Positions 42,470 to 53,218 of a DNA stretch of 64,000 nt are shown one piece after another. Below the pieces are notes generated by a model. That model saw only the letters and a program-made list of their open reading frames with translations, was not told where the DNA came from and did no database searches. The translations under genes and the position numbers were made by a program. The stretch spans positions 115,321,373 to 115,385,372 of the forward strand of contig OY987299.1 of NCBI GenBank assembly GCA_963920635.1. Reading direction: 5' to 3'. This DNA comes from Pseudeuparius sepicola (Eukaryota > Arthropoda > Insecta > Coleoptera > Anthribidae). The first letter of the stretch is position 1, and each line of letters opens with the position of its first letter.

Positions 42470-42682
42470 TTATTCTGGTCTAACCCTTGGATTCGCAATG
42501 ACAATTGGCGGCTGGTTGTCGATTGTCTTGAAATATTCGCCCCAATTTATTTCAGGCACAGTACTCAACTGGAGGCGGCACTTCACCAAGTGATTCTGGA
42601 GTCGAGTTCGCTTCACCATGTGGTTGGCAACGTATGGGCAGGGAACCAAATCTGACACAAACTGGATTGGTTGGTTGTTCAT
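42470..42682 (-). CDS. CHHC zinc-finger protein (GTSF1/U11-48K type)
   Basis: A 70-aa protein from ATG 42682 (MNNQPIQFVSDL). It has one CHHC finger: C15-x5-H21-x9-H31-x3-C35 in VPCPYVANHMVKR and LQNHLVKC, the exact spacing of the U11-48K/GTSF1 zinc finger. These fingers bind RNA in the minor spliceosome (U11-48K) and in the piRNA silencing cofactor GTSF1/Asterix. GTSF1 has two fingers; here the second is absent, replaced by an INWGEYFKTIDNQ tail. A TATA box (42743-42748) lies about 29 bp upstream of a TCAGT initiator (42716-42720), confirming the minus-strand gene and its start. Confidence 0.8.
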   Translation of the reverse strand: MNNQPIQFVSDLVPCPYVANHMVKRTRLQNHLVKCRLQLSTVPEINWGEYFKTIDNQPPIVIANPRVRPE

Positions 42683-42715
42683 GATGATGCTGTTGTCGAT
42701 GTTGCGGGTTGTCAG

Positions 42716-42750
42716 ACTGAAGAATGATGGGGATTTCTCAGTTATATACA
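42716..42750 (-). promoter_or_regulatory. TATA plus TCAGT promoter of CHHC gene
   Basis: On the minus strand TATATAA at 42748 precedes TCAGT at 42720-42716 by about 29 bp, and the ATG follows at 42682. Confidence 0.75.
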
Positions 42751-42883
42751 ATCTAGGGATGGTAGGGGTGCGTTCGCAAGGAGGCGGCTAGTGGGGGATA
42801 GGGTGTGGCTAGGACGTTAGTAGGGGTGGATACATTTTCAGTTGAAGGGGGAGTAAAACACTATTTGCAAAATATATATTTTT

Positions 42884-44214
42884 TTATTCATCAACTTTAC
42901 ACACATCTTTATGACCCCAAGGGATAGTTGAAATACTATCAACTAGAAAACGCTTATCATCAAATGGATTTAAACCAATCCTAGTCTGACTTATGCTAAA
43001 AACATTATGAGCAAATGAACGTATAGAACGCTGATTTACAATTTTTTCGCTCTTATTAAATAAACAATCGAAATAGTCTTGATATGTTATTTGCTTCGCT
43101 ATAACGGAACCCCTGACACCTTTTGATTTTTTAACACACATATTTTTTCCTTGAACTTTATAAGTATACATTTTAGATCTAAGACCAATGAAATGTGTCA
43201 AGATACTGCCGTTTAATTCATCCTTCATTAAGCCGGGCACTTTCTTATTTACGAGTGGAATTCCATATGGATTATCTGCGGGGTAGTCACTGGTATCAAA
43301 CCGATGGATATGTTTCTTAATTACGTCTTCGAACATATTTTCACAACGTATTTCGTACACTAGACTATCAGTATCAGTATATAATAATAAGCAGTTATCA
43401 GAAAATGTTTTCAACATAAAATCATAGTGGAATTCGTATACACAGGTTTTGGATATGTCTAGGATAGACATTCCAACGTACAGAGGTTTATCAAACATAA
43501 TATTAGTCTTATTTAATTCAACACTTATTAAGTTCTCATCAAAAATTACACTACGTCTAAAACGCGGGCTAGAAATAAAATTTTTCGCACCATATCTACC
43601 ATCCCATTTCCTTAATAGTTTAACAATTCTATGCTTTCTAACGTTCTGCATTGTTTTGCCGTAGATTGCATTATTCATGAGCTTCATTATAGTTTTTTCA
43701 AAATCCAACGTTGTCACAGTTCTTAAATGAGTATTGAGCTGTATATAGGGAGCTAACCAGGTAGACTGTTTAAATTTCAAAACTCTATTAACTTTTTTCA
43801 AAATTAAGCCATGTTGTAAAGCTTGCTTAAGCGCTCTATAATGAATCACATAATTGTTCTTATCATAGAAAGTGGTCATGAGCTTTTTTATTTTGGAACC
43901 TGGAGGTTTGCAGTGTTCAGGTGCGAACGGAAGGTCTTTATGGAGGTTATGAAGATGATCAGGATATGACAAATCAACTTCTAAAATATATCCATCATCA
44001 GCATCATCAGCAACCTTTGTGACATCGATATCAGACACCCACTCAAATCCTGCGCTGAGTAATGTTGTCGTATTGTCAATTTTAAATGTTGTTGCCAACG
44101 TTGCGATACTTGTGAATGTACAGCTGAACTACCACCATTTAGCGTATTAAACGCTTTCTCACAAACTTTGACAGTTTTGTCACTGACTGCAGATATTTCA
44201 CTTTCTACAACCAT
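42884..44214 (-). pseudogene. Truncated protein-primed DNA polymerase B
   Basis: The minus frame from about 44100 to 42884 encodes the C-terminal part of Polinton PolB: GFEWVSDIDV, EVDLSYPDHLHNLH, motif B MKLMNNAIYGKTMQN, motif C YTDTDSLVYE and the C-terminal thumb (HFIGLRSKMYTYKVQGKNM). A full Polinton PolB exceeds 1000 aa; here the exonuclease domain and polymerase motif A are missing. The remnant opens a few residues before GFEWV, immediately after where motif A normally sits. Upstream, an ATG at 44214 starts a different frame (MVVESEISAVSDKTVKV), probably what remains of the gene's 5' end. The structure suggests one large internal deletion with a frame change. Catalysis is not expected. 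Confidence 0.88.
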
Positions 44215-44875
44215 CTTGCAGCGAAGCACTGAAGCAGTATGTCAAGCATCTGCGGCACCGCAACCTATATACTATAAGCAGAGTATATAAAACAACCAGC
44301 AGTATTACTTCCCATGGCGGGAAAATTCTGCGCACCTGTTCGCGCAGCCGCCATTTGGGAATAGATTCTGTCAAATGGATGCAGTGTCGGAGCGTTTGAG
44401 CAGTTCTTATTTGGTTGTATGAGAGATATTACCGTGCCGTGGAATGTGCATTTTTGTAAATTGTGCTAGTATCTTAAATAAAGAATCTCAGGAAGGAGTC
44501 AAAGCTGCTTGTGCTTACCACACACTATTTACTAATACTACTCTGTATTTCTGAATTGATTTTCTCGGATACGCCTCTGACTTCTATCTCCCCAATATGG
44601 CCGACTTCTATTCCCCCAATATGGCTGACTTCTGTTCCCCCAATATGATCAACTGCTGGTTGTTTTATATGTTCTGCTATAAGAAAGAGCAATCCGACAA
44701 TGATGCGTCGCACACCGACAGAGAAATGCTGTGAATAAGTGTCAACCTGAGGGAACTTTCTAATTAAGAGTAATAACGCAGACTTCTGCGATTTGTTATA
44801 GATTATCGAGAATTGAAAAAATAGTCTTAGCATTTTCATAATTCATATTTGCACAGCACTAAGTTAATTTCTAGA

Positions 44876-45258
44876 TATTGGTGTTCGACAAATAGACGGA
44901 GATATTTTAGAGGGTGATTCCTTGTTAAAAATATGAACAAATATTAAAGTTACAAAAACGGCAGTGGCGTACATTTTTTTTCTCCCAATAATATTCGCTA
45001 AGGTGCTCCCCGGGACGCCACTGGACTTAATAATTTTAATCAACATATTTGACTAAATTAGACTCTTAATACAACAAACATTGCCAAATTTCAACAGAAT
45101 TGATATTTTTTAAGATATTAATAATTTTTTAAATTTAACATCCTGTAACTTGAAAACTCTACATTTGCGGACCCATATTTATAGATTTTTTTTTTTCATA
45201 TTTTTTAACAAGGAATCACCCTCTAAAATATCTCCGTTTATTTTTCGAACACCCAGTA
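44876..45258. mobile_element. MITE inside the Polinton
   Basis: Both ends share GGTGTTCGA…GGAGATATTTTAGAGGGTGA and AAGGAATCACCCTCTAAAAT in inverted orientation over about 60 bp. The interior includes a smaller inverted pair CAGTGGCGT/ACGCCACTG (44963-45023). It inserted after the Polinton or was carried with it. Confidence 0.7.
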
Positions 45259-46081
45259 TTTGTAGATATTTTTAAATAATCGGCATTTTCTGACCATCAC
45301 TTGAATTGATCGAATTCGAAGTTGTCTGCACTACAGATTTTAAAATAGTGGGAAAACTATGATATTCGGAGAATTTAAAATTTAAGTTGGTAATATTGAC
45401 GTCTAATACGGTTTCCACTTGATTTGCACAGGTTACACCACTGTAATTATCCAAATTGCAAAAATGTTATCAACATAAGAATATCTGCACTATTGATCAG
45501 ATTTTATAACGGCGGGAAAGTTTTAAGTTTAAAAATTTAAGTTGGCAGTATTGGCATACAATATGGCTTCCACTTTGCATCTTCAACCAACGCTCTTCAC
45601 GCCTCTCGGTGTTGTCAGATCAGACTCCTCCCCGTCTCCAATACTGAGGCGAGAAGGAATTAACACAACAAAAGTTCATATGTTTTATTTGATTTTTCAA
45701 ATTTATACAATTTAAAACAACGTTGTAAATACAAGACATAAAGGTAATTGTAGCAATTTTTATATTTATTTGAATATAATGTATAGCATGATTCAACTTT
45801 TATTACCAAAACTTAAAATAAGTAGATTTTTCTTATAAAACATAATTATTTATCTACACTTATATACAATTTAAAACGAGAATGCAAATAGGTAATAATT
45901 TTTACATTAATTTTACATCGATTGTACTGATTTATACAGGGTGGTCCAACATTTAGTAACAAAACAATAGAAAACGTAAAAGTAGAGACGTAGAGCGACA
46001 ATTGCTTCAAGTTTTCTTTTCCTAAAGGAAGCCAGTTTAGACGCTCATACAATACTATAAAAATATCCATCTACTTATACC

Positions 46082-47030
46082 AGTGCCGTAGAGAGTAGGA
46101 TTATATTTTTTAATAACAAAATAATACCCGCTGGAAAAGTAATATTTTTTGGCTTCACTAAAAAAACATTCTTTACTCTTTTGAAAATGTACCGTTTTGA
46201 AAAACATTCAGTGCGTTTTAATTTTTAGCAGATGAAACTCAAAGTGGGTCTAGGCTTTAGACATTTTGCACAGCAGTTTTTAATTCCTAACAACTTTTCT
46301 TAAGACTGAGATCAACAATCATATTTTTTAATAACAAAATGGTGCCTGCTGGAAAAATGATATTTTTTTTTTTGTCTTCAAAAATAATATTTTTTGTCTT
46401 CAAAATTTCTCAATAAATTCTAAAAAAACATTCTTGACTTTTTTCGAAAAGTTCATTTCGTGCGATTAATTTTTTAGCAAGGGAAAATCAAAGTACCTGC
46501 TGGAAAATTAATATTTTTTGTTTTCGCTAAATTTCTCAATAAATTCTAAAAAACATTCTTGACTTTTTTGAAAAATGTACAGTTTTGAAAAATTCAGTTT
46601 CCTGAATTTTTATTTTTAGCAGAAGAAAATCAAAGTAGTTCTAGGCTTTAGATAATGACATTTTGAAGTAAACCTACATAAAAAATAGTTTTAATTCCCA
46701 GGACGTGATTTTTTGAATCTAGAAAACCTTTTTGTACACTTTACGGCAAAATGTTATTAAGGAAAGTTTAAAAACTCAATAGGTGCAATTTTTTAGCAAG
46801 AAAAAATCAAAGTACCTGCTGAAAAATTAATATTTTTTTGTTTTCGCTAAATTTCTCAATAAATTCTAAAAAACATTCTTGACTCTTTCGAGAAATGTAC
46901 AGTTTTGAAAAATTCAGTTTCCTGAATTTTTATTTTTAGCAGAAGAAAATCAAAGTAGTTCTAGGCTTTCTAATAATGACATTTTGACGTAAACCAACAT
47001 AAAAAAATAGTTTTAATTCCCAGGACGTGA
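46082..47030. repeat. Diverged direct-repeat block
   Basis: A unit of about 160-310 bp containing CTGCTGGAAAATTAATATTT, TTTCTCAATAAATTCTAAAA and TTTTTAGCAGAAGAAAATCA recurs three to four times. A related copy lies outside the Polinton at 55500-55745, so this is a dispersed genomic repeat that entered the element. Confidence 0.65.
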
Positions 47031-47266
47031 TTTTTTTTTAATCTAGAAAACCTTTTTGTACAGTTTGAAACTCAATAGGCCGGTGCGTAAGTGATTTTCT
47101 AAAAATACTTGAAAAATTGATTCGCTGTATATTGAAAACTGTTAGACATATTTGTAAGAAAAAATCTACTTTAACGTTCTTAAAGTTTTGTTACTAAAAA
47201 ATGTCTTAATACAATTATTACTGATACAGAAATGACAATAAAATTCACTAAAAACCTACATAGTAT

Positions 47267-47809
47267 TTACAAAGCTTCACAATAACCATACCTTCGCACA
47301 TACTCGGCAAAAAACGTCAGCTCCACCCGAGGGCAGTGTAGCGGTTTTCCATTCCTCTCGATGTGTCTGTCGCACTGCCTTCCTCGCACCCTTTCGTAAA
47401 AAACGGGATGCTTTTTTACCAGAACGTCAAACTTTGGACACCCCATATTCTCGATATTGTATCCAAGATGTCCATATCCAGCCGCATGCAACAGGTCCTT
47501 CTCCACACGTCCTCCTTTAAAAGCAATCTTCTGAACCCCGGAAAGCGAACCCAGAAGTTGGAACTCTGCCACAACGCTGTCCTGTGCTTGATCCATTGGC
47601 CTATCATAAAATTTGAGGCCGTGAATGTTCATCATAACCCATCTCGCACTGCAGGCATCCTTGGCGCTTAGATTCCTGAAGTCACCAACGCGGAAATATT
47701 TTGAGGTGACATCTCCGGTCTCCATATTGAAAATTCCCAATTCTTTAATTAAGAATTTGCCATTGACTTGAAAACCGTCGGCATCCACTATGTACTTCAC
47801 AAACACCAT
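47267..47809 (-). CDS. Possible DEDD-type nuclease-fold protein
   Basis: 180 aa from ATG 47809 (MVFVKYIVDADGF); the start is supported by a TATA box (about 47874-47868) placed about 30 bp before TCAGT at 47845-47841. IVDADGFQ followed by FLIKELGIFNMETG resembles motif I of RNase-H-fold DEDD exonucleases. Later features are KIAFKGGRVEKDLL and NIENMGCPKFDVL. A terminal CDRHIERNGKPLHC could bind zinc. Similar proteins with the KELAIF … HG … GCP pattern are common in insect repeat DNA. Activity is unproven: the acidic residues are only partly visible. Confidence 0.6.
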   Translation of the reverse strand: MVFVKYIVDADGFQVNGKFLIKELGIFNMETGDVTSKYFRVGDFRNLSAKDACSARWVMMNIHGLKFYDRPMDQAQDSVVAEFQLLGSLSGVQKIAFKGGRVEKDLLHAAGYGHLGYNIENMGCPKFDVLVKKHPVFYERVRGRQCDRHIERNGKPLHCPRVELTFFAEYVRRYGYCEAL

Positions 47810-48297
47810 TCTTGAATTGTATGGAAAAATTATTTTCAGAACTGACGATGAACCTACTGGGGCACCCGTTATATTCAATAGGTGAACGGTGAGGATGGTG
47901 GGAGAAGGCGGTGTGGCTCATTTCTAACATCCAGGATAATGCCTGAGATCTGACAACGTTGTGCTCAGTCGTACGGGGGTGTCTCGTTCCAGGATAATGC
48001 CTGAGATCTGACAACGTTGTGCTCAGTCGTACGGGGGTGTTTGATTGGTGCTTGCGTCGGGGGTGTCTCGTTGATTGGATGGTGAGAGACTGGTGGTACC
48101 CATGTGCAGTACCGTCAACGTTGGTGGGCGTGTTGGCAAAGGGGTGGTTCGTTTAATGTGGGTGGATGATAGTGGCGGAGGGTGGTGCATATCTACAGAC
48201 GATAGTTTGCTTGTTCAGTTTCACCTCAGTCCGCTGCTTGAGCTTGATAACTTCGATTGACAACTGTGCTTAATAACTGTGATTTTAGTGCTTCAAG
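47810..48297. promoter_or_regulatory. Divergent intergenic region with tandem repeat
   Basis: The region lies between the minus gene at 47809 and the plus spliced gene at 48298. It carries two tandem 58-bp units (47931-47988 and 47989-48040) containing TGACAACGTTGTGCTCAG, a palindromic core ACAACGTTGT. The leftward promoter (TATA plus TCAGT) is at its left end; TCAGT motifs at about 48214 and 48226 could start the rightward gene. Confidence 0.6.
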
Positions 48298-51200
48298 ATG
48301 CGTCATTTGAAAACCAACACCCTGCTGCCGGTAAGTACTTATATTTTTCCAAACCCTCATTTAAAACTTATTTTTAATAAACAAATTTAGCAAAATTCGA
48401 CATTAATAAATAAAACTTACTATCTTAATATCGATTCTATATTCTAATAAATAATTACGCATTAATTTGACTTGAAAGATTAGTTTATACAGAATGTTTT
48501 AGTAATAGGCATTAAGATATACATAAGCACAAAAAATCAATAGTTTCAGTTTCAGAACAGCATAATTGAAGTCATAGAAGCAAAATTAAATAAAATTCAA
48601 CTTAATTTTTGTTAAAATGTATGTATCCAGAAGCAGTTGTTTTTTTCTTTGAATTTTCTTTTTAGACTAATGAGAGCAGTGGATGAAACTTTTAAGAGAA
48701 TTATTTTATGTCAAATGTAATAATATAAATTTTATTGTTATGACTAAATTAATATTAAAACGAAATTTATAGCTTATGTTCAATGTTTATTACTAAAATA
48801 AGTTTTATAAAAACACCTGAACTGATTTAATTATCGTTAACATATTAATCTTTTAAAAATCGTATTTTGAACGACTTTTGTTTTTTTTACAAAAAATGTC
48901 TTTTTCATGTTTTTTCAGTTAAAAAATTTCATTTTATAAGGCACTTTGTAGCAAATTTAAACATCTGAACTGATTTAATTATCGTTAACATATTAATCTT
49001 TTAAAAATCGAATTATGAATGAATTTTGATTTTTTTTTACTTTCCTCGTCAATTACAACACTTGTCAGAAATGTTATTCAAGAACTTTTTGAATAAAAAT
49101 ATGTGAGCTTTGTTTTTAATATGAAAAAATGTATTTTTCATGTTTTTTCAGTTAAAAAATTTTATTTTTACAAGTCACTTTGTAGCAAATTTAAGCATCT
49201 GAACTGATTTAATTATCGTTAACATATTAATCTTTTAAAAATCGAATTTTGAACGACTTTTGATTTTTTACAAAAAAAGTATTTTTCATGTTTTTTCAGT
49301 TAAAAAATTTCATTTTTACAAGGCACTTTGTAGCAAATTTAAACATCTGAACTGATTTAATTATCGTTAACATATTAATCTTTTAAAAATCGAATTATGA
49401 ATGAATTTTGATTTTTTTTTACTTTCCTCGTCAATTACAACACTTGTCAGAAATGTTATTCATGAACTTTTGGAATAAAAATATGTGAGGTTTGTTTTTA
49501 ATATGAAAAAATGTATGTTTCATGTTTTTTCAGTTAAAAAACTTCATTTTTACAAGTCACTTTGTAGCAAATTTAAACATCTGAACTGATTTAATTAACG
49601 TTAACATATTAATCTTTTAAAAAACGAATTTTGAACGACTTTTGTTTTTTTTTTACAAAAAATGTCTTTTTCATGTTTTTCCAGTTAAAAAATTTCATTT
49701 TTACAAGGCACTTTGTAGCAAATTTAAACATCTGAACTGATTTAATTATCGTTAACATGTTAATCTTTTAAAAATCGAATTATGAATGGATTTTGATTTT
49801 TTTTACTTTCCTCGTCAATTACAACACTTGTCAGAAATGTTATTCAAGAACTTTTTGAATAAAAATATGTGAGCTTTGTTTTCAATATGAAAAAACGTAT
49901 TTTTCATGTTTTTTCAGTTAAAAAACTTCATTTTTACAAGTCACTTTGTAGCAAATTTAAACATCTGAACTGATTTAAATATCGTTAACATATTAATCTT
50001 TTAAAAATCGAATATTGAATCAATTTTAATTTTTTTTACTTTCCTCGTCAATTACAACACTTGCCAGAAATGTGATTCAAGAACTTTTGAATAAAAATAT
50101 GGGAGCTTTGTTTTTAATATGAAAAAATGTATTTTTCATGTTTTTTCAGTTAAAAAAATTCATTTTTACAAGTCACTTTGTAGCAAATTTGAAAGAAATA
50201 TTTTCTGTTTAGAATTGCATGTGGAATCATTTAAAAAATCTGTAATTGTCTTTCTTTTAAAACGGAAAGCTGTCCCTTTACGCATACCACTGACGCTTTA
50301 AAATATCCTTACTTGTTTATTAACGTAAGATGTTATGTTCCCTAGCAAATTTATCCTCATATTTTGTAGTTTCATAATTAAAAAGAAAATCTTTTCAAGA
50401 AGTATATAGATAAATTGTAACATTCTGTATATTAAAAACCGTCATCCCACAAATTTTTATTCAAAAGGTCTTAAAACCACATTTCCTATATCCTCCGACA
50501 AGTTACCTATGAATTGTTTTGCCCACCCTGTATATCTGTATTTCGTTCAATATTTTTAAAATTTCCAAAGAAACCAGTTTGACCCCTCGAATATTATTGA
50601 AATTTCAAAATAGACAATTATTCTGCTTAAAATTTTCATTTGCTTAGTTGTTAAAGTATCCAGTTTAGGGGTACCACAATTGTAAATTTAGCTCGTAAAG
50701 ATTGTAAAGTAATATTTGACCAGTTGTATTGAAATTTCAAAATTGTAAACTTTATTATTCTGCATAAAAATTTCAAGGAACCTTTCCAAATTGTAAATTT
50801 TACCTTAGGTTATAAAGTAATATTTGACCAGTCCATTGTATGAAAAAATCCCAAAGCAATAACATTTATTATTCTAGATGGTATTTCATACCCCAATACA
50901 GGTTGGGTTTATTATTGTAGTAAAATTTATTATTCAAGATTTCCGGTAATGCGTCTGGAGGTTAAAGTGTTTTAATTTTATGAGTACTAAAATTCTATAT
51001 TCTCAATAATTTTCTATATGAAACCATTTTAATTTATTTAAAATTTTGACTTGTTTTACCCTAATATCATTGGTTTGTTTTGTAAAATTTGCAAACGATC
51101 TTTATCATCTTTTTAAATATAAAATAATACAAAAAAAAATGGATTTTCGCAAATTATAGTCTTATAAACTATTTTTAGATTTCACTGACTTACATACAAA

Positions 51201-52071
51201 CTTAATCTATAAAGTACATCCATTTGTATTCCTATTTTTTTACATGTCAAATTTACTTTCAGCCAACTGGCGAGGAGACTGCGAATGCTGTCATTTCAAT
51301 TATAAATGACCATTCCGTAAGTTTGCATTGGTCGATAATTCGTCAAATAACATTTTCATTTCTTTTAAAGATCTCAGAGCCAAATGCAAGCCTTCTAGCT
51401 GATTTGGAGTCTGACCCCTACGTGCCGATGGCTGTAAGCTAACTTTAGCAATCTATGTTTTTCAAATAATGCGTCTTTCTCTATCACAGTTGGGCGATAT
51501 GACCGCCGACGACTTTTTGCCCTGCGCCACCCCGTCAAGGATCGACCCTCGTTTGGCGCCGCGAGCGGAGTCGTCCTCGAGGGCGTCACACTCTAGGACG
51601 CAGGTGGAGGCGCGAGCGGAGTCGCGATCGTCCTCGAAAAGGAGTTCCGAGGACGATTCTGCGGCTCCACATGTGAAGAGACGTCGGTCGTCAGCATCAT
51701 CGTCAACTAATTGTAAAAAACTAATAAGTGAAAAAACATCGTTCAAAAAGAGGGCAGGTAAAAACATTAATGTCCTGCTTGGGAAACGCCCTTCTTCAAC
51801 ACCGACAAAGGGGAGTTGCGAGAAAGGAAGAAGTAAGAATGTTGCGGAAACGATTGAGGAAATGCGTGAGAGTGTTAAAGGTAAAATTGCGAGCGGAAAA
51901 GATCGAATGGGGAAGTGTAAAAGCGAAATTGAAAGAAAGAAGAGTGAACTTAAGAAGTATGAAGAAAGAGTGAAAGGAATGAAAAATGATTTAAAGCAAG
52001 CGGAGAATGAATATGATGAATGTAAGAAAGATGTGAAAGGGTATGAGGAATTGTTGAAGCAACTCCCCTAG
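48298..52071 (+). CDS. Four-exon basic coiled-coil protein of the Polinton
   Basis: Four exons: 48298-48330, 51263-51316, 51371-51433 and 51490-52071, total 243 aa. All three introns are phase 0 with donors GTAAGT, GTAAGT, GTAAGC and CAG/AAG acceptors; sizes are 2932, 54 and 56 bp. The 54-bp intron is stop-free and could be retained in frame. The protein has an acidic N-terminal stretch (LLADLESDPYVPMA, then GDMTADDFLPC), a Ser/Arg-rich basic region with a nuclear-signal-like HVKRRRSS, and a C-terminal coiled coil (KCKSEIERKKSELKKYEERV). No known family recognised. A nuclear regulator or DNA/RNA-binding factor is an inference. Exon 4 starts far GC-richer than its surroundings. Confidence 0.75.
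48815..50205. repeat. Higher-order tandem repeat in intron 1
   Basis: CTGAACTGATTTAATTATCG recurs at about 48819, 48966, 49199, 49347, 49580, 49732 and 49966. Spacings alternate near 148 and 233 bp, giving a compound unit of about 381 bp repeated three times plus part. Longer units include a CCTCGTCAATTACAACACTT insert. Each subunit has a CATGTTTTTTCAG tract that looks like a splice acceptor. Confidence 0.85.
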
Positions 52072-52087
52072 TGGGTGGTTGTATATA

Positions 52088-52701
52088 CAGGGTATTTCTT
52101 AATAAGATGCTAGTACTTAAGGGGGTTATTCTTGAATCCATTTTGAGTCTTAACTTTTGAACTACAGAGGGTTAAAATTTTAAGAAAAAATCTTTTTTAT
52201 TATAACATCGGTATTACCCTAGATATTTTGTGAAATTTGGTACACGCTTTCTATGCAGGATACATTTTTGACGTCCAAACAATTTTACTACTTTTACCAG
52301 TGGCGTTTGTATGGGTTTTGAATATTAAAAAAAAATGTTACGTCACTGCTTTTTCTTAAAATTCTTTTGAAATCCTCATTCCTTTCTGAGCAAATGTACG
52401 GTTTTCGCATAAAAAATAGTCATTTGCACCATGGTATAAAATTATATATTAACAATTTTCAAACGATCTAGTTGTCAAGAAGCAGATTTTGTTTGTAAAC
52501 ACATAAACAGTTGTCTACATAGTTGTAGACGTATTTAAGTCATTAACATTACCATTATCATGCTTCCAATTTTACAACCCTGTATCTCAAAAGTTAGGAC
52601 TTTTAGGACATATGTTGATATAAAGTTCATATAAAGTTTTTTCTCAAATGGATCCAAGAATAACCCCCATAAGTATTAGCATGTTATTAAGAAACATCCT
52701 G
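52088..52701. mobile_element. Tc1-type MITE in the Polinton
   Basis: CAGGGTATTTCTTAATAAGA at 52088 is mirrored at 52701 (…AAGAAACATCCTG) over about 60 bp, with TA on both sides (52086-52087, 52702-52703). It starts 16 bp after the spliced gene's stop. No coding capacity. Confidence 0.75.
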
Positions 52702-52703
52702 TA

Positions 52704-53218
52704 TATATTTAGATGTGTTTAGAAATGTATATAATAGGAAAAAGTATTTTTTTTATAATAGGTATAAGTATTTTTATTTTTTATATATTTGTCTGTATAT
52801 ATTTCTCTGTATGAATTTTTTATATCATATTTTTAGTGGAACATAAAACATACATTTCTCTGTATATATGTATTTCTCTGTATTTTTTTGTTTATCATAT
52901 TTTTAGTTGAATATAAAGCATATACATTTTTCTCTTTTAATTTTATTCATAAAATACCTGCTTATCCGACAAGAATAAAATATTCCATAAACAATGTTTG
53001 TAGGAGCCAAATATAAAAGCAGTTATACTGTCTGGTGTATCCTTGAGTTAAATATTTCGTGACTGAAAACAACATAATAGCACTACTACCTGGGAACAGT
53101 AAAATTTGAAACATCTCGTTTAAATATGAATACAATAATTGTGAGTTACTTTAAATACATAGTAAAGATAATAAATGAGGAGAGGATTATTGGGGAAAGA
53201 AAAACACACTTCATATTT
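52704..53218. other. No gene; low-complexity T-rich DNA
   Basis: Runs of TTTTTATA and TTCTCTGTATATAT-like repeats. No gene or clear signal was seen. Confidence 0.5.

Larger units (their letters stand above)
44215..47266. other. Gene-free right-arm stretch with repeats
   Basis: No credible gene. It holds a three-fold short repeat built on CCCCCAATATGG (about 44590-44648), a MITE (44876-45258), and a block of diverged direct repeats (46082-47030). An AATAAAG signal at 44478 and GC-rich sequence at 44310-44360 recall an LTR, but I found no partner copy. Confidence 0.5.

Noticed and set aside
44300..44520. LTR-like segment with GC-rich block and AATAAAG
   Set aside because: No second copy, no clear TG/CA ends and no duplication visible.
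44525..44839. 104-codon minus frame with HIGGTEVSHIGG-like repeats
   Set aside because: Translation of a simple DNA repeat; no promoter or conserved domain.
46082..50205. CRISPR-like array
   Set aside because: Repeats are long, contiguous and AT-rich in a eukaryotic setting; no spacer pattern.
51462..51767. Minus-strand frame opposite exon 4 of the spliced gene
   Set aside because: Shadow caused by GC-rich, biased codons on the plus strand.
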